Origin: Gammaproteobacteria bacterium
GTDB lineage: Bacteria; Pseudomonadota; Gammaproteobacteria; Thiohalomonadales; Thiohalomonadaceae
Assembly: GCA_026196275.1 (NCBI GenBank)
Contig: JAPHTQ010000003.1
Coordinates: 1 to 42,795, forward strand
DNA: 42,795 bases
Reading direction: 5' to 3'
Part shown: positions 18,255 to 26,707 of the stretch, piece after piece
How the letters are laid out: every line of letters starts with the position of its first letter
Position numbering within the stretch: the stretch's first letter is position 1
Notes under the pieces: generated by a model
The model's database searches: none
The model's input: only the letters and a program-made list of their open reading frames with translations
What the model was told of the DNA's origin: nothing
Translations under genes and position numbers: made by a program

Positions 18255-19115
18255 TTAGGGCTCTTTAAATTTCTCATAGCTAGGCCACAATCCCTGAATA
18301 AAATCACGACCAAATCGTTCTGCAACAAACTCGAATGTGGGGCGATAATAGTCAAACACCTCTCTCTTAACATCGTCATCAATCAGATTGTTGGTGCGTG
18401 AGACATTCACCTTTCTACCAAAGTCTGGTTCAACATAGTCTATGCTTAGAAAGTCAGTAATTCCTCTAATGCTTCCCGGATCAAACAAGCGTTCGTAAAA
18501 CTCATAGTGCACATCATGACTATCAAAAACAGTTTCAATATTACGTATCGTTTTCTCGTACTGTGTGCGGATTTTATATATCGGTGTCTTGTAATTCTCA
18601 ATCAGGTCTTCAACTTCATCATTTTCTGGCGTGTTGGCAGCATTTCTACGTGTCATCCTCATCGAGGATATACACCGCTCAACCGGATCTCGCATGATGA
18701 ATAAGACCTTGACAGCAAACCCCCTATCCTCCAACTCTTTTTTGATTTTCACCAAGGCTTCAACTGGAAGACCGGCATAAGAGGGGGTAATGTCACCAGT
18801 TAGAGATATTGATCCGGCACCGTCAACGAGTGATGAAAAGTAATTAAAATAACAACTTATGTCTCGATAAAAACACCTGTACTTAAAAACCTCCTTCATT
18901 TTACTGATTTTGAAGACTCTCCATCTTCTAAACAACCTGTAAAAATCGGTGTTCCTGGACTTAAGGTGTGCAAACTCGGGAAGATAGAGAGCATCAAAAA
19001 CGTGATACTCCTTCTTGAATCCCATATTGGCAGCATGATGCATATTCAGGTAACGGTAGAGCCATGTCGTTCCGCCTTTCTGACAGCCTACCCCCAGGAC
19101 AAATGTCTTATTCAT
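18255..19115 (-). CDS. Sulfotransferase domain protein 5
   Basis: About 286 residues. FVLGVGCQKGGTTWLYRYL is the PAPS loop and KEYHVFD follows, as in heparan-type sulfotransferases. VLFIMRDPVERCISSMRM is the 3'-phosphate motif; GDITPSYAGLP is the central segment. The start is the ATG at 19115, with AAGGG upstream at good spacing; an in-frame TTG two codons earlier is unlikely. A 60-base sample at 18301-18360 has 26 G or C, against 41 in a sample inside accC (40021-40080). This supports different compositional origin. It stands between the pyruvyl transferase and the GT2 gene. Confidence 0.87.
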   Translation of the reverse strand: MNKTFVLGVGCQKGGTTWLYRYLNMHHAANMGFKKEYHVFDALYLPEFAHLKSRNTDFYRLFRRWRVFKISKMKEVFKYRCFYRDISCYFNYFSSLVDGAGSISLTGDITPSYAGLPVEALVKIKKELEDRGFAVKVLFIMRDPVERCISSMRMTRRNAANTPENDEVEDLIENYKTPIYKIRTQYEKTIRNIETVFDSHDVHYEFYERLFDPGSIRGITDFLSIDYVEPDFGRKVNVSRTNNLIDDDVKREVFDYYRPTFEFVAERFGRDFIQGLWPSYEKFKEP

Positions 19116-19169
19116 CACCAACCCTTACAAAGAGAACAAGTTCTGTGTTATTCCTGTTTAACTGAAGCA

Positions 19170-20048
19170 TCACAAACCTTTCTCTTGCAATTCACCATAA
19201 GTCACAGACGTCACGTCATCATAATCATCAAAATCGTTGACAACGCCTTTTTCACACCAGAACTCACCTTTTCTCGCTGCGATTTTCCTGTTTTCAAAAT
19301 AATCTTTATTTACTCTCTCGCCGGGAGCACGGTGTGGCGGGTGATATTGATGCAACGAATACTCGGAATCAAAAACATTCTTCCCTTGTATTCCAGCTGC
19401 ATAAAGTCGCCATCCAAGATCGTCATCTTCATGCCCCCAACCTTGATATCCTTCATCGAAGCCGTTGACCACCTCTATATCTGACTTGTAGATGGCACAA
19501 ATCCCTGACCTCAATTTAGGCCCAATTGGCCTAAGGTGCAGCTTATGCAACCACTCATAGATTTTCTCTTTCCGATACTGTTTCTTGACTTCCATTATCT
19601 GCTCGTCGCGCACCAGTGACGAGAAGTCACCTGACCGTATCATTTCCCTTCTGATTCCTGCAGACTGTTTCTCATCCAAACGCAACAGATAGCCGACAAG
19701 AAATTTACCTTTGCGCATATTCTTGCATAGATATTCAAAATACCCCGGCGTGAAGACAACATCCTGATCGGCAAAAATTATGATACCGTCATCTGCGGCG
19801 CGCACCCCGTTATTCCTGGATCTCGCTGCACGAAAGCCATTATCAGCCTGACGCACGTGGGTAATTGGCACGGACAACTCCTTTGAGAATTCCTCAAGAA
19901 TCTCCGCCGGGTCCTGCTCTGATCCATCATCAGCAATAATTATTCTGTTTACCTTTTGTGTTTGAATTGAGACTGATAACAAAATATTTCTCAACATCTC
20001 AATTCGATTATACATAGTAATAACAAGGGTAATATTCGTATCCATCAT
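19170..20048 (-). CDS. Glycosyltransferase family 2 with a galactosyltransferase-like C-terminal motif
   Basis: About 292 residues. The N-terminus is a GT-A domain: ITLVITMYNRIEMLRNILLS, IIIADDGSEQDP and the DxD motif in IIFADQDVVFTPGYFEYL. The C-terminal NGFDEGYQGWGHEDDDLGWR matches the Glyco_transf_7C motif of beta-1,4-galactosyl and N-acetylgalactosaminyl transferases and of bacterial chondroitin-type synthases. It probably adds Gal or GalNAc to the outer core; the exact sugar is inferred. AAGGAAG precedes two tandem ATGs (20048 and 20045); spacing favours the second. Its AT-rich DNA groups it with the sulfotransferase island. Confidence 0.87.
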   Translation of the reverse strand: MMDTNITLVITMYNRIEMLRNILLSVSIQTQKVNRIIIADDGSEQDPAEILEEFSKELSVPITHVRQADNGFRAARSRNNGVRAADDGIIIFADQDVVFTPGYFEYLCKNMRKGKFLVGYLLRLDEKQSAGIRREMIRSGDFSSLVRDEQIMEVKKQYRKEKIYEWLHKLHLRPIGPKLRSGICAIYKSDIEVVNGFDEGYQGWGHEDDDLGWRLYAAGIQGKNVFDSEYSLHQYHPPHRAPGERVNKDYFENRKIAARKGEFWCEKGVVNDFDDYDDVTSVTYGELQEKGL

Positions 20049-20097
20049 ACTTCCTTAGAGTCGTCTATTTTCACAACTCAAAACAGTTCTGACCTCT

Positions 20098-21123
20098 TCA
20101 CCTGTAATACAAGTCGATTATTCTCTGAGTAATTTTTTCCGGAACGTAGTCAAAAGCATCAACCTTTGCCTGCTCACTCAACTCCTTTCGCAGCGCCTCA
20201 TCGCGATACAAACGTTCTATTGCCTGTTCGAGTGCCTGGCTCTCACAAACCGGGACCAGTAAACCATTCCGCCCTTGATGAATAAGGTCAGGAATACCAT
20301 CCACATTACTGGCGACGACAGGCAGTTTCGCACGCATCGCATCAAGCAGGATCGAACCCAACCCTTCCTGCAAGGATGGGAAGGCGAACAGGTCAAACAC
20401 CTCCAGATAATCACCAACGTTGTCGACGAAGCCCTCAAAGGTGATGTTATCCAGTCCCTGCGCAAGCTCGCGAAACCACGCCTCGTCCTTACCCCGGCCA
20501 AGGAAGATGAAGTGCATCTGCGGGTATTTTGTCGCCAGCTTACGCGCCGCCTCAATGAGGTATTGCTGCCCCTTGTGGTAGTTGACCAGGGCGCCGATAT
20601 GGCCGATGAGGAACTTGCCGGCAAAGCGCTCGCGTAGCGCGTCGACTGCGGCCGCATTGACCGGCAACTGGGCCGACATGGAAGGTATGATCTGCACATT
20701 CAGCTCAGGGTTGTGCTGCAGCATGCTAGCCTTGATCGCCTGTGACAAGGCGATTACCGCCGTGGCATTGCGATAGACAGCACGGGTCAGTGGGTTGTTG
20801 CCAGGCACTCGGGGTACCCGACGGGTGATAACGTAGGGAATACCAAGAAGGCGCCTCACCCAGTAGGTGTACTGGCTCGCCTTGGCCTCATGAGCGTGCA
20901 GCAGGTCACAGCCGCGCGCGGCCCCCACGCCGAGGATATAGGGTTTGCAAATGCGCCGTATCTTCAACCCCTTGACATCAGCTAGCCTGTCACCCAGGTC
21001 CGACTCTTTGCGCACCACGGCGATCTGCTCAAAGCCGCGTGCTGACAGCTCGCGGATCAGCAGCTCGGTCTGGCGCTCACCGCCGCGGAAACCGGCCGCG
21101 AGATTGACATGGCCGATAATCAT
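20098..21123 (-). CDS. Glycosyltransferase family 4
   Basis: About 341 residues with a GT-B fold. The N-terminal MIIGHVNLAAGFRGGERQTELL gives the acceptor-side glycine loop. HAHEAKASQYTYWVRRLLGIP follows, and the nucleotide-sugar site includes IGHIGALVNYHKGQQYLIEAA and FAFPSLQEGLGSILLDAMRA (the E-x7-E motif). The role is transfer of a hexose or similar sugar to LPS core. The DNA is again GC-rich like the LPS core genes. Its start overlaps the end of the WaaE-like gene by 4 bases, so it belongs to the hldE-waaF operon rather than to the island. Donor and acceptor are unknown. Confidence 0.88.
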   Translation of the reverse strand: MIIGHVNLAAGFRGGERQTELLIRELSARGFEQIAVVRKESDLGDRLADVKGLKIRRICKPYILGVGAARGCDLLHAHEAKASQYTYWVRRLLGIPYVITRRVPRVPGNNPLTRAVYRNATAVIALSQAIKASMLQHNPELNVQIIPSMSAQLPVNAAAVDALRERFAGKFLIGHIGALVNYHKGQQYLIEAARKLATKYPQMHFIFLGRGKDEAWFRELAQGLDNITFEGFVDNVGDYLEVFDLFAFPSLQEGLGSILLDAMRAKLPVVASNVDGIPDLIHQGRNGLLVPVCESQALEQAIERLYRDEALRKELSEQAKVDAFDYVPEKITQRIIDLYYR

Positions 21124-21884
21124 TTATCCCCGCGCGCCTTCTGCTCGATCATCTCCAGCAGCTTGAGGTATTTGAAGTAGGTACGGAACACCGTGGTTAA
21201 GGTAACAGTGAGACCGTCCAGTCCCTGAAAAATACCGCCCTTGATAAAGAACTTGCGCATGAATGCAACCAGCGCATGGATCACCGGCGCTAAGCGTCCG
21301 GGACGTTTACCCTTGTCGTACATCGCCCAGGCATCACGCGAGGAGAGCTCGTTGATACGACTGACCCAGTGACTGTAGTCATTATAGGTGGTATGGATCA
21401 GATGAGCCGGTAGCCGTTCGACCCGCTTAGCCTCAACATAGGCGTGCCCTTTCTTCGGTACGTAGCCGGCTCGCTCGCGGTGGTAGAGCCGGATGACGTA
21501 GTCGGGATAGAAACCGGCAGCCTTGATCCAGTGTTTGCCCACGTAATTCTTGCGCCGCAGGGCATAGGCATCAGCACGGCGATTATCGAGATCGAGCGAC
21601 TCGATAGCTGCCACCGCATCTTCATCCAGTCGCTCGTCGGCATCGATGCTAAGGATCCAGTCGTAACTCGCCTGTGGCACAGCGAAAGCCTTCTGCGGAC
21701 CGTCACCCAGATAGGTCTGGTGAAATACCCGGGCACCCGTCTCCTCAGCCAGACGTGCGGTCGCGTCGGTCGTCTTGCTGTCGACCACCACCAGCACCTC
21801 ATTGCAGACCCGCTGCGCCGAGACGATACAGTCGACAATATTCTTTTCCTCGTTGAGGGCGATGAGGGTAGCCGTTATTTTCAT
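21120..21884 (-). CDS. WaaE/KdtX-like glycosyltransferase family 2
   Basis: About 254 residues. ITATLIALNEEKNIVDCI at the N-terminus and LSIDADERLDEDAV (DxD) belong to the WaaE/KdtX group, which adds glucose beta-1,4 to heptose I in the LPS inner core of Klebsiella and Serratia. The C-terminal HWIKAAGFYPDYVIRLYHRE, YSHWVSRINELSSRDAW and KGGIFQGLDGLTVTLTTVF segments are also typical. It is tightly coupled: one-base overlap with waaF upstream and ATGA overlap with the GT4 downstream. The inner-core role is inferred from similarity and position. Confidence 0.85.
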   Translation of the reverse strand: MKITATLIALNEEKNIVDCIVSAQRVCNEVLVVVDSKTTDATARLAEETGARVFHQTYLGDGPQKAFAVPQASYDWILSIDADERLDEDAVAAIESLDLDNRRADAYALRRKNYVGKHWIKAAGFYPDYVIRLYHRERAGYVPKKGHAYVEAKRVERLPAHLIHTTYNDYSHWVSRINELSSRDAWAMYDKGKRPGRLAPVIHALVAFMRKFFIKGGIFQGLDGLTVTLTTVFRTYFKYLKLLEMIEQKARGDK

Positions 21885-22912
21885 TACTGATTGCTCTCAA
21901 GTCGCGGCATCAGCGCCGCATGAACCTGCTTGACAGTGATTCCAGTTAGACAGTCGGTATGACCAAGCGGACAGTGTCGCTCGAAGCAGGGACTACACTC
22001 CAGTCTGCGGTAGAGTACCTCGGCCTTGCCAGAAAGTGGCGGTGTGTAGTCGGGAGTGGAGGAGCCGTAGATCGCCACCAGCGGTCGTCCGGTGGCCGCA
22101 GCCACATGCATCAGCCCCGAATCGTTGCTCACCACCGCATCGCAGGCCGCGATGAGATCCACTGCCTCTACCAGCGTGGTTCGTCCGCAAAGATTATGCA
22201 CCTGCTCGCCACCGCCCTCGACAATCACCTCACCGGCAGCCCGATCCTTCTCCGAACCGAATATCCAGACCTGATGCCCCGCCTCAACCAGGCCACGCGC
22301 CAGTCCGGCATAGTAGTCAAGTGGCCAACATTTGGCAGGGCCATACTCGGCACCAGGCATCAAACCGATCACCTTGCTGCCGCGATCCAGTCCCAGCGCA
22401 TCGGATAAGCGCTGCTGATTAGCCTCATCCACTACCAATTTTGGCTGCGGAATCGGCGGCGGCAGTGGCGCATTGTCCGGCAGAGCCAATGCCACATAGC
22501 GTTGCACCGTCTGCCGTAGCACCGATTTGTCCAGCATGCGCATATCATTGAGCAGCCCGTAGCGCAACTCGCCGCGATAACCGGTACGAATTCGCGCAGC
22601 GGCGAAAAACGGAATCAACGCAGCCTTCAGTGAGCGCGGGATCACGATCGCCTGATCGTAACGATTCTGCCGCAGCTTGCGGCCCAGCCGCCAGCGTTTA
22701 GCCAGACCCGCCTCACCGTGCGCAATCGGCACCGTGATCGCCGCATGCACCTCGGGCATCCGTTCGAGCAGCGGCACCGACCATGCCGGTGCCAACACAT
22801 CGATCTGTGCAGCCGGCTCGCGCTGTTTTATCGTCATAAACAGGCTCTGCGCCATCACCATATCCCCCACCCAGGCGGGGCCGGCAATGAGATAACGCTT
22901 CGTCCCGTTCAC
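21884..22912 (-). CDS. waaF: ADP-heptose:LPS heptosyltransferase II WaaF
   Basis: Adds the second L-glycero-D-manno-heptose to the LPS inner core, using ADP-heptose made by HldE, encoded upstream. The product has 342 residues (E. coli WaaF has 348). YLIAGPAWVGDMVMAQSLF is the N-terminal GT9 motif. MPGAEYGPAKCWPLDYYA and the donor-site AVVSNDSGLMHVAAATGRPLVAIYGSSTPDYTPP are WaaF signatures. The C-terminal CSPCFERHCPLGHTDCL carries the Cys-rich pattern usual in WaaF. It follows the aldo/keto reductase by 3 bases in a closely packed minus-strand operon. Confidence 0.95.
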   Translation of the reverse strand: MNGTKRYLIAGPAWVGDMVMAQSLFMTIKQREPAAQIDVLAPAWSVPLLERMPEVHAAITVPIAHGEAGLAKRWRLGRKLRQNRYDQAIVIPRSLKAALIPFFAAARIRTGYRGELRYGLLNDMRMLDKSVLRQTVQRYVALALPDNAPLPPPIPQPKLVVDEANQQRLSDALGLDRGSKVIGLMPGAEYGPAKCWPLDYYAGLARGLVEAGHQVWIFGSEKDRAAGEVIVEGGGEQVHNLCGRTTLVEAVDLIAACDAVVSNDSGLMHVAAATGRPLVAIYGSSTPDYTPPLSGKAEVLYRRLECSPCFERHCPLGHTDCLTGITVKQVHAALMPRLESNQ

Positions 22913-22915
22913 GGT

Positions 22916-23698
22916 TTACTTCCCCAGCACCCGTTCGACGATGGCGACGTTTTGCCGAAGGTGTTGCGGGTTGATAGTCCCCACCACCACCGAGTGTACC
23001 GGCTGCTCGAAAACGAAACGCAGTGCCTGCTCGACGCCGGAACCGCCGGCCGCCGAGTGGGCATGTCCGCTCTGCAGCCCCTTCTTGATCAGCACGCCCT
23101 TGCCGAGCTCCGCGGCACGCTCCAGTACCGGCAGCTCTTCGGTGTACACCGGGTTGTAGGTAGCCATCACCACATCCATGTTTTCTGCGCACCAGACGCC
23201 GCCCTCAACGGTCTTGGTGGACATACCCACCGCCTTGACCAGACCCTCGTGCTTGAGCTGCTGCAGGGTGTCACAGACCGCCTCGTTGTGGATGATATCC
23301 ATATCGTTGCCATCGGAGTGGACCAGCACTACATCGATCATGTCACGCCCCAGACGTTGAAGGCTCCGCTCCACGCTCCGGCGGGTATAGGCGGCAGAGA
23401 AATCAAAACGAGACTGGCCGTTTTCGAAGATCTCACCCACCTTGCCGACGATCACCCAGTCGTTTCTGTGCGGCAGCAGCTGGCCCAGCCGCTCCTCGGA
23501 GTTGCCGTAGGCCGGCGCGGTATCGAGGGTGTTAATGCCGAGCTCCCAGGCCAGGTCGAGCAGCTCACGTACCGCCTGGTCGTCGGGGATCTTGAAATCG
23601 GTGGGATATTTCACCTGCTCATCGCGGCCGATCTTCACCGTCCCCAGCCCCAGCGGACTGACCTTGATGCCGGTACTGCCCAGTGCCCTCAGCTCCAT
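22916..23698 (-). CDS. Aldo/keto reductase
   Basis: About 260 residues with an NADPH-dependent TIM-barrel fold. The catalytic tetrad is present: Asp and Tyr in LDTAPAYGNSEERLGQ, Lys in VIVGKVGEIF and His in VVLVHSDGND. The C-terminal SVVVGTINPQHLRQNVA binds NADP phosphate. The substrate is unknown. It starts inside the end of the FAD oxidoreductase gene (10-base overlap) and ends 3 bases before waaF. It is therefore coupled with LPS heptose genes, and a role in making or editing a sugar precursor is a reasonable guess, not shown. Confidence 0.87.
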   Translation of the reverse strand: MELRALGSTGIKVSPLGLGTVKIGRDEQVKYPTDFKIPDDQAVRELLDLAWELGINTLDTAPAYGNSEERLGQLLPHRNDWVIVGKVGEIFENGQSRFDFSAAYTRRSVERSLQRLGRDMIDVVLVHSDGNDMDIIHNEAVCDTLQQLKHEGLVKAVGMSTKTVEGGVWCAENMDVVMATYNPVYTEELPVLERAAELGKGVLIKKGLQSGHAHSAAGGSGVEQALRFVFEQPVHSVVVGTINPQHLRQNVAIVERVLGK

Positions 23699-24894
23699 CT
23701 TTGCTCCTCCTGCCAGGGCAGCGGGGCATAGCCCGGGTGCGGCCAGTGCGGAAGCTCACCTGCCGTCGTGGGCGGCACGCCACCCTGTTGGATCTTGTCG
23801 ATAACCACCGTGGCCAATCGCGGCGCGAGCGCCAGCTTGGTCGGCCAGGCGGTGATGATGCCGTCGGCCTCATCGGCAAAAACATTGTCCGGCCGGCTGC
23901 CGTCGCCCATCTTCGGTTCGGCCCGCTCAATGGGCAATGTGCCCCACTCGGCATCGCTCAGATCGAGCCAGGGAAAGAGAGCACCCAGCTCCTTTTTCGC
24001 CGCCGCGACCTGGGCCGTATGATCACGACCGACCCCCTCTTCGGCGATCTGGCCGCCGAGATACCAGACGGTACGGCCCTCGCTGTCGTAGTGGGTGGTA
24101 ATGGTAATGCGTGGATTGGCGCTGGGACCAAGGCAGTGGGCGTAGAGTTCGCCCGGCAGCGGATTGTCGCGGCTGCCGCGCAGCATCACCATCTGCAGCG
24201 GTCGCAGCTGCATCGTCGGTGTACGGCGACCGCACTTTTCCAGCAGGGCCGCATTGCCCTTGCCGGCGGCAAAGACCAGATGTTTTGCCTCGAGACAAAT
24301 ATCGCCTGCAGCGATCTGCCAACCGCGTTCGCTTCTGCTCAGCTGCATGGCATCCGGATTATTGAGTTTGATGAGCGCCTCACGCTGCGGTTCGGCCAGC
24401 GCCTGCACCAGTGAGGTGGTGTCAAGCACCGGCTCCTCCAGGCGATAGACCTGGCCGTGAAAGGCGGGATTGCGGAAGATCGCGGGCCGCTCGTCACCCT
24501 CCACCGTACGGGTTCGGCTGCGCATCAGCTTGCTGGCAAAAAAGCCGGCCATGCGCGAAGTAAGACTTTCGGTGGACCACATAAACTGGTTGGGCGAGAG
24601 CAGCTCAACCGCACTCAGATCCAGCTCCCCCTCGCCGGCGAGACAGGCACGCCAGATGGGGGGCATCTCTGCGATCGCCTCGGAGGAGCCGGTGAGCTTG
24701 CCGGTCAGCGCGTATTTGGTACCGCCATGGATGATGCCCTGGGCGTAGCGGGTCTGCCCGGCACCCAGCGTCTGCGACTCCAGCAGTACCGCACGGTAGC
24801 CTTCCTGACGCAATCGCGCCAGCAGCCACAACCCGGCGACACCGCCGCCGAAAATCGCGATATCGACCGGCGTAAGCTGAGCTTCGGTGGTCAT
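23689..24894 (-). CDS. FAD-dependent oxidoreductase, DAO superfamily
   Basis: About 401 residues. [19 protein letters not shown] is the FAD-binding Rossmann loop, followed by [22 protein letters not shown], similar to glycerol-3-phosphate dehydrogenases and L-2-hydroxyglutarate oxidases. The mid-region [13 protein letters not shown] and [17 protein letters not shown], and the C-terminal [14 protein letters not shown], close the fold. The substrate is unknown. Its ATG overlaps the hldE stop (ATGA) and its end overlaps the aldo/keto reductase start, so three products are probably made together. The reason for an oxidoreductase pair inside a heptose operon is unclear. Confidence 0.8.
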   Translation of the reverse strand: MTTEAQLTPVDIAIFGGGVAGLWLLARLRQEGYRAVLLESQTLGAGQTRYAQGIIHGGTKYALTGKLTGSSEAIAEMPPIWRACLAGEGELDLSAVELLSPNQFMWSTESLTSRMAGFFASKLMRSRTRTVEGDERPAIFRNPAFHGQVYRLEEPVLDTTSLVQALAEPQREALIKLNNPDAMQLSRSERGWQIAAGDICLEAKHLVFAAGKGNAALLEKCGRRTPTMQLRPLQMVMLRGSRDNPLPGELYAHCLGPSANPRITITTHYDSEGRTVWYLGGQIAEEGVGRDHTAQVAAAKKELGALFPWLDLSDAEWGTLPIERAEPKMGDGSRPDNVFADEADGIITAWPTKLALAPRLATVVIDKIQQGGVPPTTAGELPHWPHPGYAPLPWQEEQRWS

Positions 24895-26339
24895 TCCCCG
24901 CCCGATTTCTTTTCCGAGGCGCGGATGGCACCGATGATGCCGGTGGTGGAGACGTTATCCACGTAACTCATCACCTCCACCCGGCCACCGGCCTCACGCA
25001 CACACTCGCCACCGGGGATCTTGTCCGGTTCGTTATCGCCGCCCTTAACCAGGATATCCGGCAAGACTCGGCAAATAAGACGAGTCGGAGTATCTTCGTC
25101 AAAACCCACCACCCAGTCGACACAGTCGAGAGCCGCCAGCACACGCATGCGCCTCTCCTGGGTGTTGACCGGGCGTTCCTCGCCCTTGAGGCGTTTTACC
25201 GAGGCATCGTCATTGACCGCAACGATGAGACGATCGCCCAGCCTGGCCGCTTCCTCCAGATAGGTCACATGACCGGCGTGCAGGATATCGAAACAGCCGT
25301 TGGTCATCACCACGGTTTCGCCGTGGGCCTTGGCCTCCTGCACCAGCGCCACCAGCTTGTCCTCATCCACCATCCCCTGCTCCATCTCATCCTGCTCGCG
25401 CATGGCACGGCGCAGTTCCGGGACACTGGCGGTGGCAGTCCCCAGCTTACCCACCACCACGCCGGCAGCGAGATTGGCCAGTACGGTGGACTCAACCAGC
25501 CCCTGGCCGGCGGCCAGTGCCGCAGCGAGTACCGAGACTACGGTATCACCGGCACCGGTGACATCGAAGACTTCGCGTGCCTTGGTGGGGATATGCAGTG
25601 GTTCGGCGTTCTCCTGCAGCAAGGTCATACCCTTTTCGCTGCGGGTGATAAGCAGCGCATCCAGCCGCAGCTGACGGCGCAGTTGCTCGCCCTTTACCAC
25701 CACCTCTTCGTCGTTGGCGCAGTGACCGACCACACCCTCGAACTCGCTCATGTTGGGGGTGATCAGGCTGGCCCCGGCATAGCAGGAGAAATCACTTCCC
25801 TTAGGGTCGACCACGACCGGTTTACCGGCGGTGCGGGCAATTGCAATCATCTCCCCGGCCTGGCGCAACGCACCCTTCTGGTAATCGGAGAGCACGACCA
25901 CATCACACTGCTCCAACTCGGCGCTAAAACGATCAAGCAGCCCACTGGCATCGTAGCCAGGGAAGCCGTCCTCGAAATCGAGGCGAATGAGCTGCTGGTG
26001 GCGACTCAGCACGCGCAGCTTGGTCACCGTGGGAAAGCCGGCCAAACGTTCGAAATGACAGGTCACCTCGTGGTTCTCGAGTGCACAGGCCAGCGCATCC
26101 GCCGCCTCGTCATCACCGGTCAAACCAACCACCGCCGCGCTAGCGCCCAACGCGGCGACATTGAGCGCCACGTTGCCGGCACCGCCGGCGCGCTCCTCGA
26201 CCTCGCCCACCCTGACCACAGGCACCGGGGCCTCCGGCGAGATACGCGAGGTATCACCGTGCCAGTAGCGGTCCAGCATCAGATCGCCGACAACCAGAAC
26301 ACGGGCAGCGCTAAAATCAGGTATCTGGATAATTTTCAT
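24891..26339 (-). CDS. hldE: Bifunctional heptose 7-phosphate kinase / heptose 1-phosphate adenylyltransferase HldE
   Basis: Makes ADP-heptose for the LPS inner core. The product has 482 residues (E. coli 477). Residues 1 to about 320 are a ribokinase-type kinase: [51 protein letters not shown] and the catalytic [20 protein letters not shown]. From about 345 there is a nucleotidyltransferase with [19 protein letters not shown] (HxGH) and [11 protein letters not shown] at the end. Both halves are fused and look intact. It heads the minus-strand operon hldE-oxidoreductase-reductase-waaF-waaE-GT4, starting after the terminator of the ilvE operon. AAGG precedes the ATG. Confidence 0.96.
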   Translation of the reverse strand: MKIIQIPDFSAARVLVVGDLMLDRYWHGDTSRISPEAPVPVVRVGEVEERAGGAGNVALNVAALGASAAVVGLTGDDEAADALACALENHEVTCHFERLAGFPTVTKLRVLSRHQQLIRLDFEDGFPGYDASGLLDRFSAELEQCDVVVLSDYQKGALRQAGEMIAIARTAGKPVVVDPKGSDFSCYAGASLITPNMSEFEGVVGHCANDEEVVVKGEQLRRQLRLDALLITRSEKGMTLLQENAEPLHIPTKAREVFDVTGAGDTVVSVLAAALAAGQGLVESTVLANLAAGVVVGKLGTATASVPELRRAMREQDEMEQGMVDEDKLVALVQEAKAHGETVVMTNGCFDILHAGHVTYLEEAARLGDRLIVAVNDDASVKRLKGEERPVNTQERRMRVLAALDCVDWVVGFDEDTPTRLICRVLPDILVKGGDNEPDKIPGGECVREAGGRVEVMSYVDNVSTTGIIGAIRASEKKSGGE

Positions 26340-26465
26340 CGTGCCTTATCAATTACATACGCCGCCATATTCTACCGTTTTTCCACAGTAAATGGGGGAC
26401 TTCATTGGTATCAACGGTATCCTGTGCCGGTTTCACCGCCGGCATCAGACCATACAGAAAAGAAA

Positions 26466-26486
26466 GAGGGAGCCTCAGGCTCCCTC
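26466..26486. terminator. Bidirectional terminator with a stop codon in its loop
   Basis: GAGGGAGCC (26466-26474) and GGCTCCCTC (26478-26486) form a perfect 9-bp stem with a 3-base loop. The loop is the TGA stop of the minus-strand zinc-finger gene. On the minus strand TTTCTTTTC follows; on the plus strand TTCTTTTTT follows. It separates the glnE-ilvE-zinc-finger operon from hldE. Confidence 0.85.
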
Positions 26487-26684
26487 TTCTTTTTTGAGCG
26501 TGAACTCCGCCCCGCAGTAGGGGCACTTGGCATGGCCGCCGGTCTCAATATCGAGAAACACCCGCGGGTGCGAATTCCATAGGCTCATACCGTCCATCGG
26601 GCAGTGCAGCGGCAACTCCTCGCGCGTCACCTCGTAACGCGTGGCGGCGTTGGGGGTCTTGAGCTTGTCGGCCTGGTTGTCCAT
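26475..26684 (-). CDS. CHCC-type zinc-finger domain protein (NDUFS6-like)
   Basis: A 69-residue protein. LHCPMDGMSLWNSHPRVFLD and GHAKCPYCGAEFTL give the Cys-x..His..Cys-x2-Cys zinc-binding set of the zf-CHCC family, found alone in bacteria and as part of the complex I NDUFS6 subunit in eukaryotes. The bacterial function is not known to me. The ATG at 26684 has GGAGAG upstream; the longer open frame to 26729 overlaps ilvE. It lies 23 bases after ilvE and ends within the terminator stem-loop. Confidence 0.88.
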   Translation of the reverse strand: MDNQADKLKTPNAATRYEVTREELPLHCPMDGMSLWNSHPRVFLDIETGGHAKCPYCGAEFTLKKEEGA

Positions 26685-26707
26685 GTTCTCTCCTGCTTGG
26701 TACAGCG

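Noticed and set aside
13909-19115. Idea that the sulfotransferase island is a prophage or composite transposon
   Set aside because: No phage structural, integrase or paired IS genes were found; one dead OrfA fragment alone does not support it.
25269-26582. Plus-strand frame of 437 codons
   Set aside because: It runs antisense through hldE and past the terminator; the translation has no recognisable domain.
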